A DNA stretch of 64,000 nucleotides, taken from Porphyrobacter sp. GTDB taxonomy: Bacteria; Pseudomonadota; Alphaproteobacteria; Sphingomonadales; Sphingomonadaceae. Below, piece after piece: positions 43,813-53,060 of this stretch (positions are counted from its first letter, which is position 1; the number at the start of each line of letters is the position of its first letter). The notes below the pieces were generated by a model. The model was not told where the DNA came from, ran no database searches, and was given only the letters and a program-made list of their open reading frames with translations. The position numbers were made by a program, and so were the translations under genes. Where the stretch lies: the NCBI GenBank assembly GCA_017744315.1, contig JAGIBN010000006.1:62001-126000 (forward strand), in the 5' to 3' direction.

Positions 43813-45243
43813 TCAGTCGTCCAGCACCCAGCTGTCTTTGGTCCCGCCGCCCTGGCTCGAATTGACCACCAGCGAGCCCTTCTTCAACGCCACTCGGGTC
43901 AGCCCGCCGGGAGTTATCTCGATGCCATCCGGCGAGACGAGCACGAACGGCCGCAAGTCGACATGCCGCGGAGCGAGACCACGTTGGGTCAGGATCGGGC
44001 AGGTCGAGAGCGCCAGCGTCGGCTGCGCGATGTAGTTCGCCGGATTGGCTTCCAGCTTGACGCGGAACTCCGCCAGCTCGCGCTTGCTCGCCGCCGGACC
44101 GATCAGCATGCCGTAGCCGCCCGAGCCGTGGACTTCCTTGACCACCAGCTCGGCAAGGTGATCGAGCACGTACTTGAGGCTCTCGGCATCCGCGCAACGC
44201 CAGGTCTGGACGTTGGGCAGCAGCGGCTTCTCGCCGGTGTAGAACTCGACGATCTCCGGCATGAACGAATAGATCGCCTTGTCGTCGCCGATGCCCGTGC
44301 CCGGCGCGTTGGCGATGGTGACCCGGCCCGCGCGATAGACATCCATGATGCCGGGCACGCCCAGCACGCTCGTCGGGTTGAAGGTAAGCGGGTCGAGGAA
44401 TTCATCATCGACCCTGCGGTACAGCACGTCGATGGGCTGGTATCCGCGCGTGGTGCGCATCTGCACCCGGCCGTCGAACACCCTGAGGTCAGAGCCCTCG
44501 ACCAGCTCCGCGCCCATTTGGTCGGCCAGGAAGGCATGCTCGAAGTAGGCGGAGTTGTAGATGCCGGGGGTGAGCACCGCGATGGTGGGATTGTCCGAAG
44601 AACCCGGCGGGGCGCAAGCGGCGAGGCTCTTGCCCAAGCGCCGCGGATAGTTCGAGACCGGCTGCACTTTCACCCGCGCGAACAGCTCGGGGAACATCGC
44701 CATCATGGTCTCGCGATTTTCGAGCATGTAGCTGACGCCCGAAGGCGTGCGGGCATTGTCCTCAAGCACCAGGAACTCGTCCGGTCCCGTCCGCACCAGA
44801 TCGATCCCTACGATGTGGGTGTAGACGCCGCCCGGCGGGGTGAAGCCGACCATCTGCGGCAGCCAGGCGCTATTGTGGCGGAACAGCCGCTCGGGCAGGC
44901 GGCCGGAACGGATGATCTCCTGCCGATGGTAGAGGTCGTGCATGAACGCGTTGAGCGCCCGCACCCGCTGTTCGATCCCGCGCGACAGCCGGCGCCATTC
45001 GCTGCCGGTGATGATGCGGGGCACGATGTCGAACGGGATCAGCCGCTCTTCGGCGTCATCCTCGCCATAGACGTTGAAGGTGATGCCGGTGCGGCGGAAG
45101 AAGCTCTCGGCCTCGAAGCCCTTGCGGCGCATCCACGCCTGGTCCTGCTCCGACAGCCATTGCTCATAATCACGGTAGGCGTGGCGCACCGCCCCGTCGG
45201 GCGCCTGCATTTCGTCGAACTGATCTGAACTCGTCGCGTTCAT
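43813..45243 (-). CDS. circularly permuted ATP-grasp ligase
   Basis: The 476-residue protein has the circularly permuted ATP-grasp fold (DUF404/DUF407). Landmarks are RIITGSEWRRLSRGIEQRV, FLVLEDNARTPSGVSYMLENR, KEVHGSGGYGMLIG (nucleotide site), GGLTRVALKKGSLVVNSSQGGG and the end KDSWVL. It probably makes an amide or peptide bond using ATP. The acceptor and donor are not known. The ATG at 45243 gives the usual start; 13 more residues are open upstream. It heads the alpha-E, transglutaminase and Anbu genes. Confidence 0.92.
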   Translation of the reverse strand: MNATSSDQFDEMQAPDGAVRHAYRDYEQWLSEQDQAWMRRKGFEAESFFRRTGITFNVYGEDDAEERLIPFDIVPRIITGSEWRRLSRGIEQRVRALNAFMHDLYHRQEIIRSGRLPERLFRHNSAWLPQMVGFTPPGGVYTHIVGIDLVRTGPDEFLVLEDNARTPSGVSYMLENRETMMAMFPELFARVKVQPVSNYPRRLGKSLAACAPPGSSDNPTIAVLTPGIYNSAYFEHAFLADQMGAELVEGSDLRVFDGRVQMRTTRGYQPIDVLYRRVDDEFLDPLTFNPTSVLGVPGIMDVYRAGRVTIANAPGTGIGDDKAIYSFMPEIVEFYTGEKPLLPNVQTWRCADAESLKYVLDHLAELVVKEVHGSGGYGMLIGPAASKRELAEFRVKLEANPANYIAQPTLALSTCPILTQRGLAPRHVDLRPFVLVSPDGIEITPGGLTRVALKKGSLVVNSSQGGGTKDSWVLDD

Positions 45244-45314
45244 GCTTGCCTTGTTTTGCAGTGCAACATGACACGCTTCCACGCCATCGCCAAGAGTAGT
45301 TTTCGACTACGAAA

Positions 45315-46097
45315 TCAGGGCAGTTCGAGTTCCCTTGCGACCGCCTCGATCGCCTCTGCCGAGTTGGCAAAACCCAGGTGCGTGCAGCGTAGCGCAATCG
45401 CCCGGTCGCGTTCGCCCGCGCGGCCGCAGGAACTACGCGGCGAGACGATCCCGTCACGCGGGCTCCATAGCGCTACGGTCTCCACCGGCGGCTTAGCCGC
45501 CATGTTGGCCGCGATGGGAGGCTGCGCCACGGAATGGCCCGTGACGAGGTTGTAGATACGCCAGGCATTGTTGGCATAGGGTGTGCCCGAGAATGGCGAG
45601 CCCATGGTGATGACCTTGGCGACCAGGTCCGGATTGCGCTTGGCCATCTCGCGCGCGAACACGCCCCCCAGGCTCCAGCCGACGAGCACGACCTCTTGCC
45701 CATAGCGCTGGTGGATCTGTTCCAGGCGCTTTTCTAGCAGCGCAAAGTTCTCTTCCGTTGGACCAAAGTTGAATCCCAGCCCCCAGCGTTTGACCTTGTG
45801 GCCGGCGCGTTCGAGTTGCTCGGCCATGTAGCGCATGCGGAACGGGTGGGTGCCGAAGCCGGGCAGCAACATGACCACGCGCGGCTTGGCGCTCTGCGGC
45901 AGTTCGAGCGGTTCGCGAAATTGGCGAAGGAGCGGCTCCAGCGGAGTGAGAGCCTCGCCCAGGAAATACTGGAGCGAAGGACCATGCACGTTCTCAGGAG
46001 CCTTTTCCCGCGCAAGCGCTACTCGCCGTGTCAAAGCCTCGCGGATGACCGCTGCTTCAGGGATCGATCGACGGAGGGGTGCTGCGTTGGTTGCCAT
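45315..46097 (-). CDS. alpha/beta-hydrolase
   Basis: A 260-residue serine hydrolase with the nucleophile elbow VGWSLGGVFAREMA, an oxyanion block VVMLLPGFGTHPFRMRYMA, an aspartate in LWSPRDGIVSP and a late histidine in CTHLGFANSA. It resembles lipases or esterases of the PGAP1/DUF676 kind. It ends 71 bases before the ATP-grasp gene start on the same strand, so it may be read with the Anbu operon. The ATG at 46097 is chosen; another in-frame ATG at 46133 is possible and neither has a strong ribosome binding site. Confidence 0.8.
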   Translation of the reverse strand: MATNAAPLRRSIPEAAVIREALTRRVALAREKAPENVHGPSLQYFLGEALTPLEPLLRQFREPLELPQSAKPRVVMLLPGFGTHPFRMRYMAEQLERAGHKVKRWGLGFNFGPTEENFALLEKRLEQIHQRYGQEVVLVGWSLGGVFAREMAKRNPDLVAKVITMGSPFSGTPYANNAWRIYNLVTGHSVAQPPIAANMAAKPPVETVALWSPRDGIVSPRSSCGRAGERDRAIALRCTHLGFANSAEAIEAVARELELP

Positions 46098-46249
46098 GCG
46101 TGCCACTGTAAGAAAACTGACTGATTGCAGCATGAACGCAATAGTCAGGCAAGGTTCCCGCGCCCATCGTCTCGAACCTGTAATGCAGAAACGCTCGCGT
46201 CCCGTATGCCGGGGCGCGGGCGTCACTTAGCCGTTAGGCCGTTCAGGTT

Positions 46250-46789
46250 TTAGGAACACTCGCCGATGCGGTTCGAGTTCACCCGCATCTTCATGTTCAC
46301 CGCGCCGACGTTCGGCAGTTCCTGGCTCATGTCCATGGTCATGGAGGAGCTTTCGGCGGTCATCTCGCCCTGCATCTTGACGGTGTTGGTACCCCCGCCC
46401 TGGCCGGCGCACTGCATCTCCGCGACGACGTCGCTGCCCGAGACGTTGAACTTCTTCACCTCGCAATCGCTCTCGGCGAGGTTCTTGACCATCTGCTCGG
46501 GTCCGTTCCGGGCAGCGTCTTCCTCGGTCATGCAGAAGGTGTTGCCCTGGGCCAGGCCGCTGGCGAAGACCTGCTGCATCTGCTGCTTGGCGGAATCGGG
46601 CATGCCCGGCGCGTCGAACTCAAGCAGCTCGACAGTCGTCTTGTATTGGCCCGGACGCGGGGTCACCAGGTCTCCTGCCTCGTCAGCCACCTGTTCCGGC
46701 GACATCCCCTTGCCCGTGGTATCCTCATTGCTGCCGCAAGCAGCCAGCAGGATCGCCGCGACAAGCGGCAGTGTGTGGATCGCGCGCAT
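46250..46789 (-). CDS. DUF3617 lipoprotein
   Basis: A 179-residue lipoprotein (lipobox AILLAACGS) of the DUF3617 family. The mature part has [20 protein letters not shown], a FCMTEEDA block, and conserved cysteines in [18 protein letters not shown] and the last IGECS. Function unknown; the family is widespread in sphingomonads. The ATG at 46789 follows GGGGAGA. Confidence 0.8.
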   Translation of the reverse strand: MRAIHTLPLVAAILLAACGSNEDTTGKGMSPEQVADEAGDLVTPRPGQYKTTVELLEFDAPGMPDSAKQQMQQVFASGLAQGNTFCMTEEDAARNGPEQMVKNLAESDCEVKKFNVSGSDVVAEMQCAGQGGGTNTVKMQGEMTAESSSMTMDMSQELPNVGAVNMKMRVNSNRIGECS

Positions 46790-46882
46790 CAAGATCTCCC
46801 CTAGTTACCGGAGCATCCGGCCCTCGGCAGGCACGCTATCAGCCTCTGCCCGTGCTGCCAACGTTGCGATGGGGCCTCCCAT

Positions 46883-46897
46883 GTTCCATATTCGTAC
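46883..46897 (+). promoter_or_regulatory. possible LexA (SOS) box before uvrB
   Basis: GTTC-N7-GTAC lies immediately upstream of the uvrB start codon. It differs by one base from the alphaproteobacterial LexA consensus GTTC-N7-GTTC. Position so close to the ATG is unusual, so the promoter and start point need testing. Confidence 0.35.
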
Positions 46898-46899
46898 AC

Positions 46900-49086
46900 A
46901 TGGCCGAGCTCGTAATCCGTCGCGGGCTGGAGGAACCGGATACGTCCGGGACCTTCACCCCGCACAAGCCGCAGCGTCCCGAGAAAGCTCTCGGCGGGCG
47001 CAAGTTCAAGCTGGTTTCCGATTACGAGGCGGCCGGCGACCAGCCGACCGCGATCCGCGAGCTGGTGGAGAGCGCCGAGGACGGCGAGGCGACGCAGGTC
47101 CTGCTCGGCGTCACCGGCAGCGGCAAGACCTTCACCATGGCCAAGGTGATCGAGGAACTGCAGCGCCCCGCGCTGGTCCTCGCTCCAAACAAGATCCTCG
47201 CCGCCCAGCTCTACGGTGAGTTCAAAAGCTTCTTTCCTGAAAATGCAGTCGAGTACTTCGTCAGCTACTACGACTACTACCAGCCCGAAGCCTACGTCGC
47301 GCGCTCCGACACCTACATCGAGAAGGAAAGCTCGGTGAACGAGGCGATCGACCGGATGCGCCACTCGGCCACCCGCGCGCTGCTTGAGCGAGACGACGTC
47401 ATCATCGTTGCCTCGGTATCATGCCTCTACGGCATCGGCAGCCTCGAGACCTACTCGGCGATGACCTTCGACCTCAAGAAGGGCCAGAGTGTCGACCAGC
47501 GGGAGATCATTCGCAAGCTCGTGGCGCTGCAGTACAAACGCAACGACACCGCCTTCGCCCGCGGCAACTTCCGCGTCCGCGGCGACAGCCTGGAGATCTT
47601 CCCCAGCCACTACGAGGACATGGCCTGGCGCATTTCCTTCTTCGGCGACGACATCGAGGAGATCAGCGAGTTCGACCCCCTGACCGGGCAGAAGGGCACC
47701 GTCCTCGATGCGGTCGCGGTGTTCGCCAACTCGCACCACGTGACGCCGGGGCCGACGATGAAGCAGGCGATGGAAGCGATCCGCTTCGAACTCGCCGAGC
47801 GCCTGAAGGAACTGCAGGACGAGGGTCGACTGCTCGAAGCCCAGCGGCTCGAGCAACGCACCATCTTCGACCTCGAGATGATCGGCGCGACGGGAAGCTG
47901 CGCTGGGATCGAGAACTACAGCCGCTTCCTGACCGGACGCTTGCCGGGCGAACCGCCGCCGACGCTGTTCGAATACCTGCCGGAAAACGCCCTGCTGTTC
48001 GTCGACGAGAGCCACCAGACGATTCCGCAAATCGGGGCGATGGCGCGGGGCGACCATCGCCGCAAGCTGACCCTGGCCGAATACGGCTTCCGCCTGCCGA
48101 GCTGCATCGACAACCGCCCGCTGCGCTTCAACGAATGGGACGCGATGCGCCCGCAGACCTTTGCGGTCTCGGCCACGCCGGGCGGCTGGGAGATGGAGCA
48201 GACCGGCGGCGTGTTCGCCGAGCAGATCATCCGTCCCACCGGCCTGATCGACCCGCCGGTGGAGATTCGTCCGGTCGAGGATCAGGTGCAGGACTGCATC
48301 AACGAATGCCGCCTGACCGCGCAGAAGGGTTATCGCACGCTTGTCACCACGCTGACCAAGCGCATGGCCGAGGACTTGACCGAGTTCATGCACGAGGCAG
48401 GGCTGCGCGTCCGCTACATGCACTCCGACGTCGAGACACTGGAACGCATCGAGCTGATCCGCGACTTGCGCCTTGGGGTCTATGACGTGCTCGTCGGCAT
48501 CAACTTGCTGCGTGAGGGGCTCGACATTCCAGAGTGCGGGCTCGTCTGCATTCTCGACGCCGACAAGGAAGGCTTCCTTCGCTCCGAAACCAGCCTGATC
48601 CAGACCATCGGCCGAGCCGCGCGCAACGTTGATAGCAACGTCATCCTCTATGCCGACCGGATCACGGGCAGCATGGAGCGGGCGATGGCCGAGACCGACC
48701 GCCGTCGTGAAAAGCAGCGCGAGTATAACGCCGAGCACGGCATCACCCCCACGACGATCAAGCGCGGCATCGCCGACATCGTCGCCAACGTCGCCAGCCG
48801 CGACAGCGTACTGGTCGATACCGGAGACGACGAGCGCAACAACCTCGTCGGCCACAACCTGCGCGCCTACATCGAAGACCTCGAGAAGCGCATGCGCGCC
48901 GCAGCGGCCGACCTCGAGTTCGAGGAAGCCGGACGCCTGCGCGACGAGATCAGGCGGCTCGAGAACGAGGAGCTTGGCCTGCCGGACGACCAGAAGAAGG
49001 CCCCGGTCGTCGGCCGCAGCAACGAGGGCAAGCCGGGCACGAGGAAGATGAGGTACGGGAAGACACAGCGGAAGTGGGGGCGGTAA
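46900..49086 (+). CDS. uvrB: excinuclease ABC subunit B
   Basis: The 728-residue DNA-repair helicase has Walker [11 protein letters not shown], the beta-hairpin [20 protein letters not shown], motif [10 protein letters not shown], motif VI-like [10 protein letters not shown], and a C-terminal UvrC-binding UVR motif ([24 protein letters not shown]). It loads on damage with UvrA. The ATG at 46900 starts MAELVIRRG; the frame is open upstream without homology. It extends beyond most UvrB by a basic tail ([18 protein letters not shown]). Confidence 0.96.
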   Translation: MAELVIRRGLEEPDTSGTFTPHKPQRPEKALGGRKFKLVSDYEAAGDQPTAIRELVESAEDGEATQVLLGVTGSGKTFTMAKVIEELQRPALVLAPNKILAAQLYGEFKSFFPENAVEYFVSYYDYYQPEAYVARSDTYIEKESSVNEAIDRMRHSATRALLERDDVIIVASVSCLYGIGSLETYSAMTFDLKKGQSVDQREIIRKLVALQYKRNDTAFARGNFRVRGDSLEIFPSHYEDMAWRISFFGDDIEEISEFDPLTGQKGTVLDAVAVFANSHHVTPGPTMKQAMEAIRFELAERLKELQDEGRLLEAQRLEQRTIFDLEMIGATGSCAGIENYSRFLTGRLPGEPPPTLFEYLPENALLFVDESHQTIPQIGAMARGDHRRKLTLAEYGFRLPSCIDNRPLRFNEWDAMRPQTFAVSATPGGWEMEQTGGVFAEQIIRPTGLIDPPVEIRPVEDQVQDCINECRLTAQKGYRTLVTTLTKRMAEDLTEFMHEAGLRVRYMHSDVETLERIELIRDLRLGVYDVLVGINLLREGLDIPECGLVCILDADKEGFLRSETSLIQTIGRAARNVDSNVILYADRITGSMERAMAETDRRREKQREYNAEHGITPTTIKRGIADIVANVASRDSVLVDTGDDERNNLVGHNLRAYIEDLEKRMRAAAADLEFEEAGRLRDEIRRLENEELGLPDDQKKAPVVGRSNEGKPGTRKMRYGKTQRKWGR

Positions 49087-49169
49087 CGGCTCGCCTCGGG
49101 CCGCGAACGGTTGAGGAAAGTCGCGCTTCTAATTCTTGAAACCGGAAGGCTCGCCCGCCATCAGGCGCC

Positions 49170-49781
49170 ATGGCTCGCTTCCAGACTGCTTCGATCCTTG
49201 CCCTCTGTGTGATTCTCTCGGCCTGCGGTGGAGATGCGGACACGCCGGAAGGGGCGAAGCGCATCTCGCTCGATACCGCCCGCCAGCAACCGAGCGAGCC
49301 CTTGCCCTCGCCTGACCTGAAGGACGCGGGGTGGACTGTCAGCGAAAACGGCCAGGCGATCAGCTTTGGCCGTAGCGGAGCGCCGATGTTGAGCCTGGTG
49401 TGCAATCTGAAGGCGACCCCGGCAAGGCTCACCGTAATCCGGCATGTCGGGACTCGGCCCGGAGAGAAGGCGCTGTTCCCGGTGATCGGCAATGGCACGA
49501 TCTCGCGGTTCAAGGCCGACGCAACGCTGCATCAGGGAGAATGGCGCTGGGAGGCGGCGCTGGAGGCCAGCGATCCTCAGCTCGACGTCTTCACGGGAAC
49601 CCATGAGCTGGAGGCGACCGTGCCCGGCGGCGGAACCCTGAAGATGGCGGGCAGCCGCATCCCGCGCGAGTTCGTCAACTGGTGTCGGGCGGGCGGACGC
49701 CTGCAGCGAGTTGAGGCGGTGGAGAAGGCGGTGGACGCGCTCAAGGCCCCGCCCGCAGGCGCTAACTCGCCAGCTCGATAA
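49170..49781 (+). CDS. lipoprotein of unknown function
   Basis: A 203-residue protein with lipobox LCVILSACGGD (Cys19), an acidic/proline-rich linker, and a beta-rich domain (TVSENGQAISFGRSGAPML onward). The family is not recognised. It overlaps the convergent thiol-reductase gene by 20 bases. Confidence 0.72.
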   Translation: MARFQTASILALCVILSACGGDADTPEGAKRISLDTARQQPSEPLPSPDLKDAGWTVSENGQAISFGRSGAPMLSLVCNLKATPARLTVIRHVGTRPGEKALFPVIGNGTISRFKADATLHQGEWRWEAALEASDPQLDVFTGTHELEATVPGGGTLKMAGSRIPREFVNWCRAGGRLQRVEAVEKAVDALKAPPAGANSPAR

Positions 49782-51798
49782 GGCTGTCCGGCGTCAGCAC
49801 CTGCGGCAGGACCTCTCCGTCCTTGCCCGGTGCGTACCACATATAAAGCGGCACCCCGGCGACCCCGTGCGCGGTGAGGAAGCGGGTGATCGCGGGATCG
49901 CGCCGCGTCCAGTCGCCGCGCATCGCCACGACGCCGGCCTTGGCGAAGGCATCGCGGGTCGCCTCGCGTTCGATCGCCACGCCTTCGTTGACCTTGCAGG
50001 TGAGGCACCAGTCAGCGGTGAACCAGAGGAACACTGGCTTGCCCGAAGCCCGCGCCTCGGCGAGCTTGGCTTCGCTGAACGGTACAGCGGCGAGAAGGCT
50101 TTCCTCAGAGACCGTCGCCGGCCGATAGACATGAGGAAGGACAAACGCCGCCGCCACTGCGAGAACCGCCACTGCAGGAGCCGCAACCAGCCAGGGCCGC
50201 GTCTGCCGCCGCTGGATCAGGATCAGAATCCCCAGGAACGCCAGCGCCACGATCAGCGCGAACACCGCGAACAACGTCCCGCCGAGCCGCCATGCCAGCC
50301 ACAGCAGCGCGAGGGCGGTCAGACCCATCGGTACCGCGAGCACGCGCCGGAACAAGTCCATCCACTTGCCCGGCTTGGGCAGCAACCGCCTCAACGCAGG
50401 CACAAACCCAAGCAACAGGAACGGCAGCGCCAACCCGAACCCGAGGGCGGCGAACAACAACAACCCTTCCCACCACGGAAGCAACAGCGCCGCGCCCATC
50501 GCGGCAGCCATGAATGGGCCGGTGCACGGAGTAGCAACGAAAGCCGCGAGCAGACCGGTGGCGAACGCGCTCGACCGGCCGCCGGAGCGGGTGAAGGAAA
50601 CCGACGGCAGCTCATAGAGCCCGGCGAAGTTCGCTGTGATTGCCAGCGCCAGCGCCAGGAGCGCTACGACCACGCCGGGCTCCTGCAACTGGAACGCCCA
50701 GCCCACCTCGCTCCCGCCCGCTCGCAGCGCCAGCAGCAGGCCACCGAGCGCGAGGCAGGCGAGCATGACACCCGCGGTATAGGCCACGCCCTCGCGACGG
50801 GCGCCGGCCTGGCTCTCGCCCGCGCGGGCCAGTGTCATCGCCTTGAGGCTCAGGATTGGGAACACGCAGGGCATCAGGTTGAGGATCAGGCCACCGAGAA
50901 AGGCTCCACCGATCAGGATCCATAGCGGAGCCAGTCCCGCAGCGGCCGAACCTGCGACAATCGTACCACCAGTGGGCACCTCGCCTGGCACCGCCTCGAA
51001 CGTGATCCCGTTGCCCTGGTCGTCGAGCTTGAGGATGCCGGAAAGACCTTCCGCCCCCTGCGCCAGGCCCTTGCGCGGGATCTCTGCGACGAGGACATCG
51101 CCGTCGCGCCGGAAGACTTGCGCCGCTGCGTAGTCGACAAGCTGTTCGTTCGCGAGGAACACGTGCGGATCAACGAGATTGAGCGACGCCGGAATGGGGA
51201 CGGCAATCCGCAGCGTGTCCGCGGTCAGCTCAAAGCTGGCCTTCTGGTCGAGCAAGGGCGGCAACGCGGCGCGCCACTTGTCGAACCGCGGATCGCTCGG
51301 CGCCTGTCCGGACGCCAGCCGCAGGGTCAGCGTGGCGCGTTCAGGGACACAGATCTGGTCGGTGCAGGCGAGCCAGCGAGCCTCGACCTCAATCGGCACG
51401 ATGTTGGAGACCGCTGCATTCGTCGGAACGCTCAGCGGCACGAGTACCGCGTATTCGCCCTCGTAAACGTGGTTCATCAGCCCGGCGACGAGCAACTTGT
51501 GCGGCACGGGATAGAGCGGCTCTCCCGCCTTCCAGCCCTCCGGCAGTTGCCATTCGAGCTCCATGCCGAGACCGGCATCGCCCGGGTTTTTCCAGTAGCC
51601 GTGCCAGCCCGGCTCCGGCCGGAACAGCAACGCGAGGTCGAGATCCTCACCCGGCACGACCGGCCCAGCCGCGACAAGCTCTGCCGCGATGTGGTTGCCC
51701 TGGGCGGGAACGGCCAGCTGCGCCGCTGCTGGCAGCGCGTACGCCGACACGATCAGCAGAATCAGGGCTTTCAGGAAGGGTATGAAGCTTGCGCGCAT
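49762..51798 (-). CDS. DsbD/ScsB-like protein-disulphide reductase
   Basis: A roughly 678-residue protein with a signal peptide, an N-terminal periplasmic immunoglobulin-like domain containing the cysteine pair of WLACTDQICVPERA, a DsbD-type set of eight membrane helices (the third cysteine pair is in MPCVFP and TPCTGP), and a C-terminal thioredoxin domain with WCLTCKVNE. It moves electrons from cytoplasmic thioredoxin to periplasmic partners. The layout with the long N-terminal domain is of ScsB type. The ATG at 51798 is preferred, with GGAG suitably spaced; 51804 is an alternative. Confidence 0.9.
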   Translation of the reverse strand: MRASFIPFLKALILLIVSAYALPAAAQLAVPAQGNHIAAELVAAGPVVPGEDLDLALLFRPEPGWHGYWKNPGDAGLGMELEWQLPEGWKAGEPLYPVPHKLLVAGLMNHVYEGEYAVLVPLSVPTNAAVSNIVPIEVEARWLACTDQICVPERATLTLRLASGQAPSDPRFDKWRAALPPLLDQKASFELTADTLRIAVPIPASLNLVDPHVFLANEQLVDYAAAQVFRRDGDVLVAEIPRKGLAQGAEGLSGILKLDDQGNGITFEAVPGEVPTGGTIVAGSAAAGLAPLWILIGGAFLGGLILNLMPCVFPILSLKAMTLARAGESQAGARREGVAYTAGVMLACLALGGLLLALRAGGSEVGWAFQLQEPGVVVALLALALAITANFAGLYELPSVSFTRSGGRSSAFATGLLAAFVATPCTGPFMAAAMGAALLLPWWEGLLLFAALGFGLALPFLLLGFVPALRRLLPKPGKWMDLFRRVLAVPMGLTALALLWLAWRLGGTLFAVFALIVALAFLGILILIQRRQTRPWLVAAPAVAVLAVAAAFVLPHVYRPATVSEESLLAAVPFSEAKLAEARASGKPVFLWFTADWCLTCKVNEGVAIEREATRDAFAKAGVVAMRGDWTRRDPAITRFLTAHGVAGVPLYMWYAPGKDGEVLPQVLTPDSLIELAS

Positions 51799-51826
51799 CG
51801 TCATCTCCGCTCTAGGGGACTAGGCC

Positions 51827-53041
51827 ATGGCGGACAAGCGCGACCTCTTGATCCTCGGCGGCGGCCTGGTGGGCATGACGCTTGCGTTGGCAGCGGCACG
51901 GAAAGGCTTGTCGAGCCACGTGGTCGACCGGGCCGATCCGGCGGAACTCACCGCCGAAGGCTTCGACGGTCGCGCCTCGGCAATTTCCACGGCGAGCTGG
52001 AACCTGTTCAGCAACATCGGCCTCGACGGTGCCCTGGCACCTTTCGGCTGCCCGATCGATTCGATCGCGGTGACCGACGGGATGAAGCCCGGCCGGATCG
52101 ACTTCCAGCCGGAGCCGCACGAAGGTTCGCTCGGCCTGATGTTCACCAACCGCTCTCTGCGGCTGGCCCTGTTCGAAGCCGCGAAATCAGAGCCGCTGAT
52201 CAGCTGGCACGCCCGAGCGGAAGTGGTCGAACGCGAACGCAACGAATTCAACGTTGCCGCCACACTAGCGAGCGGCGAGCGGCTGGAGGCGAGCCTGATG
52301 GTCGCCGCGGAGGGACGCAACTCCCCGACGCGCGAGGCCGCTGGTATCTCGGTTGCCAAGTGGGACTACCGTCACCGTGCGATGATCGTCGGGCTGACAC
52401 ATGAGAAGCCGCATGGAAACGTCGCCTGGGAGATCTTCTACCCGGCCGGCCCCTTCGCGCTCTTGCCCTTGCTCGACGCACCCGATGGAAAGCACCGCAG
52501 CGCGCTGGTCTGGACCGTGGACGAGAAGGACGCTGCCGGAGTGCTGGCCCTGTCCGAGCGTGCGTTCCTCGCCGAAGTCGACAAGCGGATGCACGGCGTG
52601 TTCGGCGCGATTGCGCTCGACGGGCAGCGTTCGTCTTATCCGCTTGGGTTCCACCACACGGCCAAGATCACCGGACACCGCCTGGCCCTTGTCGGCGACG
52701 CGGCGCACGGCATCCATCCGATCGCGGGCCAAGGCCTCAACCTTGGGCTGCGGGATGTAGGAGCGCTGGTGGAAGTGCTAGTCGAAGGGATGCGCCTCGG
52801 CCTCGATCCGGCGGATGCACAGCTGCTCACCCGCTACGAGCGTTGGCGCGGGCTCGACAGCTTCATGGTCGCCTTCGCCACCGACGGTCTCACCCGCCTA
52901 TTCGGGATCCCCGGCCGTCTGCCCAGCGCCATTCGCCGGTTCGGCATGGGCGTAGTCCAGCGCACACCGGCGCTGAAGCACTGGTTCATGGATGAAGCCC
53001 GCGGCATGTCGGGCACGCTTCCGGAGCTGATGCGCGGCTAG
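51827..53041 (+). CDS. UbiH/Coq6-type FAD monooxygenase
   Basis: A 404-residue flavin monooxygenase. LLILGGGLVGMTLALAAARKG is the FAD-binding Rossmann motif, DGRASAIS the conserved ring-binding block, and ALVGDAAHGIHPIAGQGLNLGLRDVGAL the second FAD motif. These enzymes hydroxylate the ubiquinone ring. The exact position (C5, C1 or C6) cannot be assigned. It is divergent from the thiol-reductase gene (28 bases between starts). Confidence 0.9.
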   Translation: MADKRDLLILGGGLVGMTLALAAARKGLSSHVVDRADPAELTAEGFDGRASAISTASWNLFSNIGLDGALAPFGCPIDSIAVTDGMKPGRIDFQPEPHEGSLGLMFTNRSLRLALFEAAKSEPLISWHARAEVVERERNEFNVAATLASGERLEASLMVAAEGRNSPTREAAGISVAKWDYRHRAMIVGLTHEKPHGNVAWEIFYPAGPFALLPLLDAPDGKHRSALVWTVDEKDAAGVLALSERAFLAEVDKRMHGVFGAIALDGQRSSYPLGFHHTAKITGHRLALVGDAAHGIHPIAGQGLNLGLRDVGALVEVLVEGMRLGLDPADAQLLTRYERWRGLDSFMVAFATDGLTRLFGIPGRLPSAIRRFGMGVVQRTPALKHWFMDEARGMSGTLPELMRG

Positions 53042-53060
53042 GGCTGCGGGCCCGCCTACC

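Noticed and set aside
47419..48855. Minus-strand open frame opposite uvrB
   Set aside because: uvrB is unambiguous in the plus strand; no motif appears in the antisense frame.
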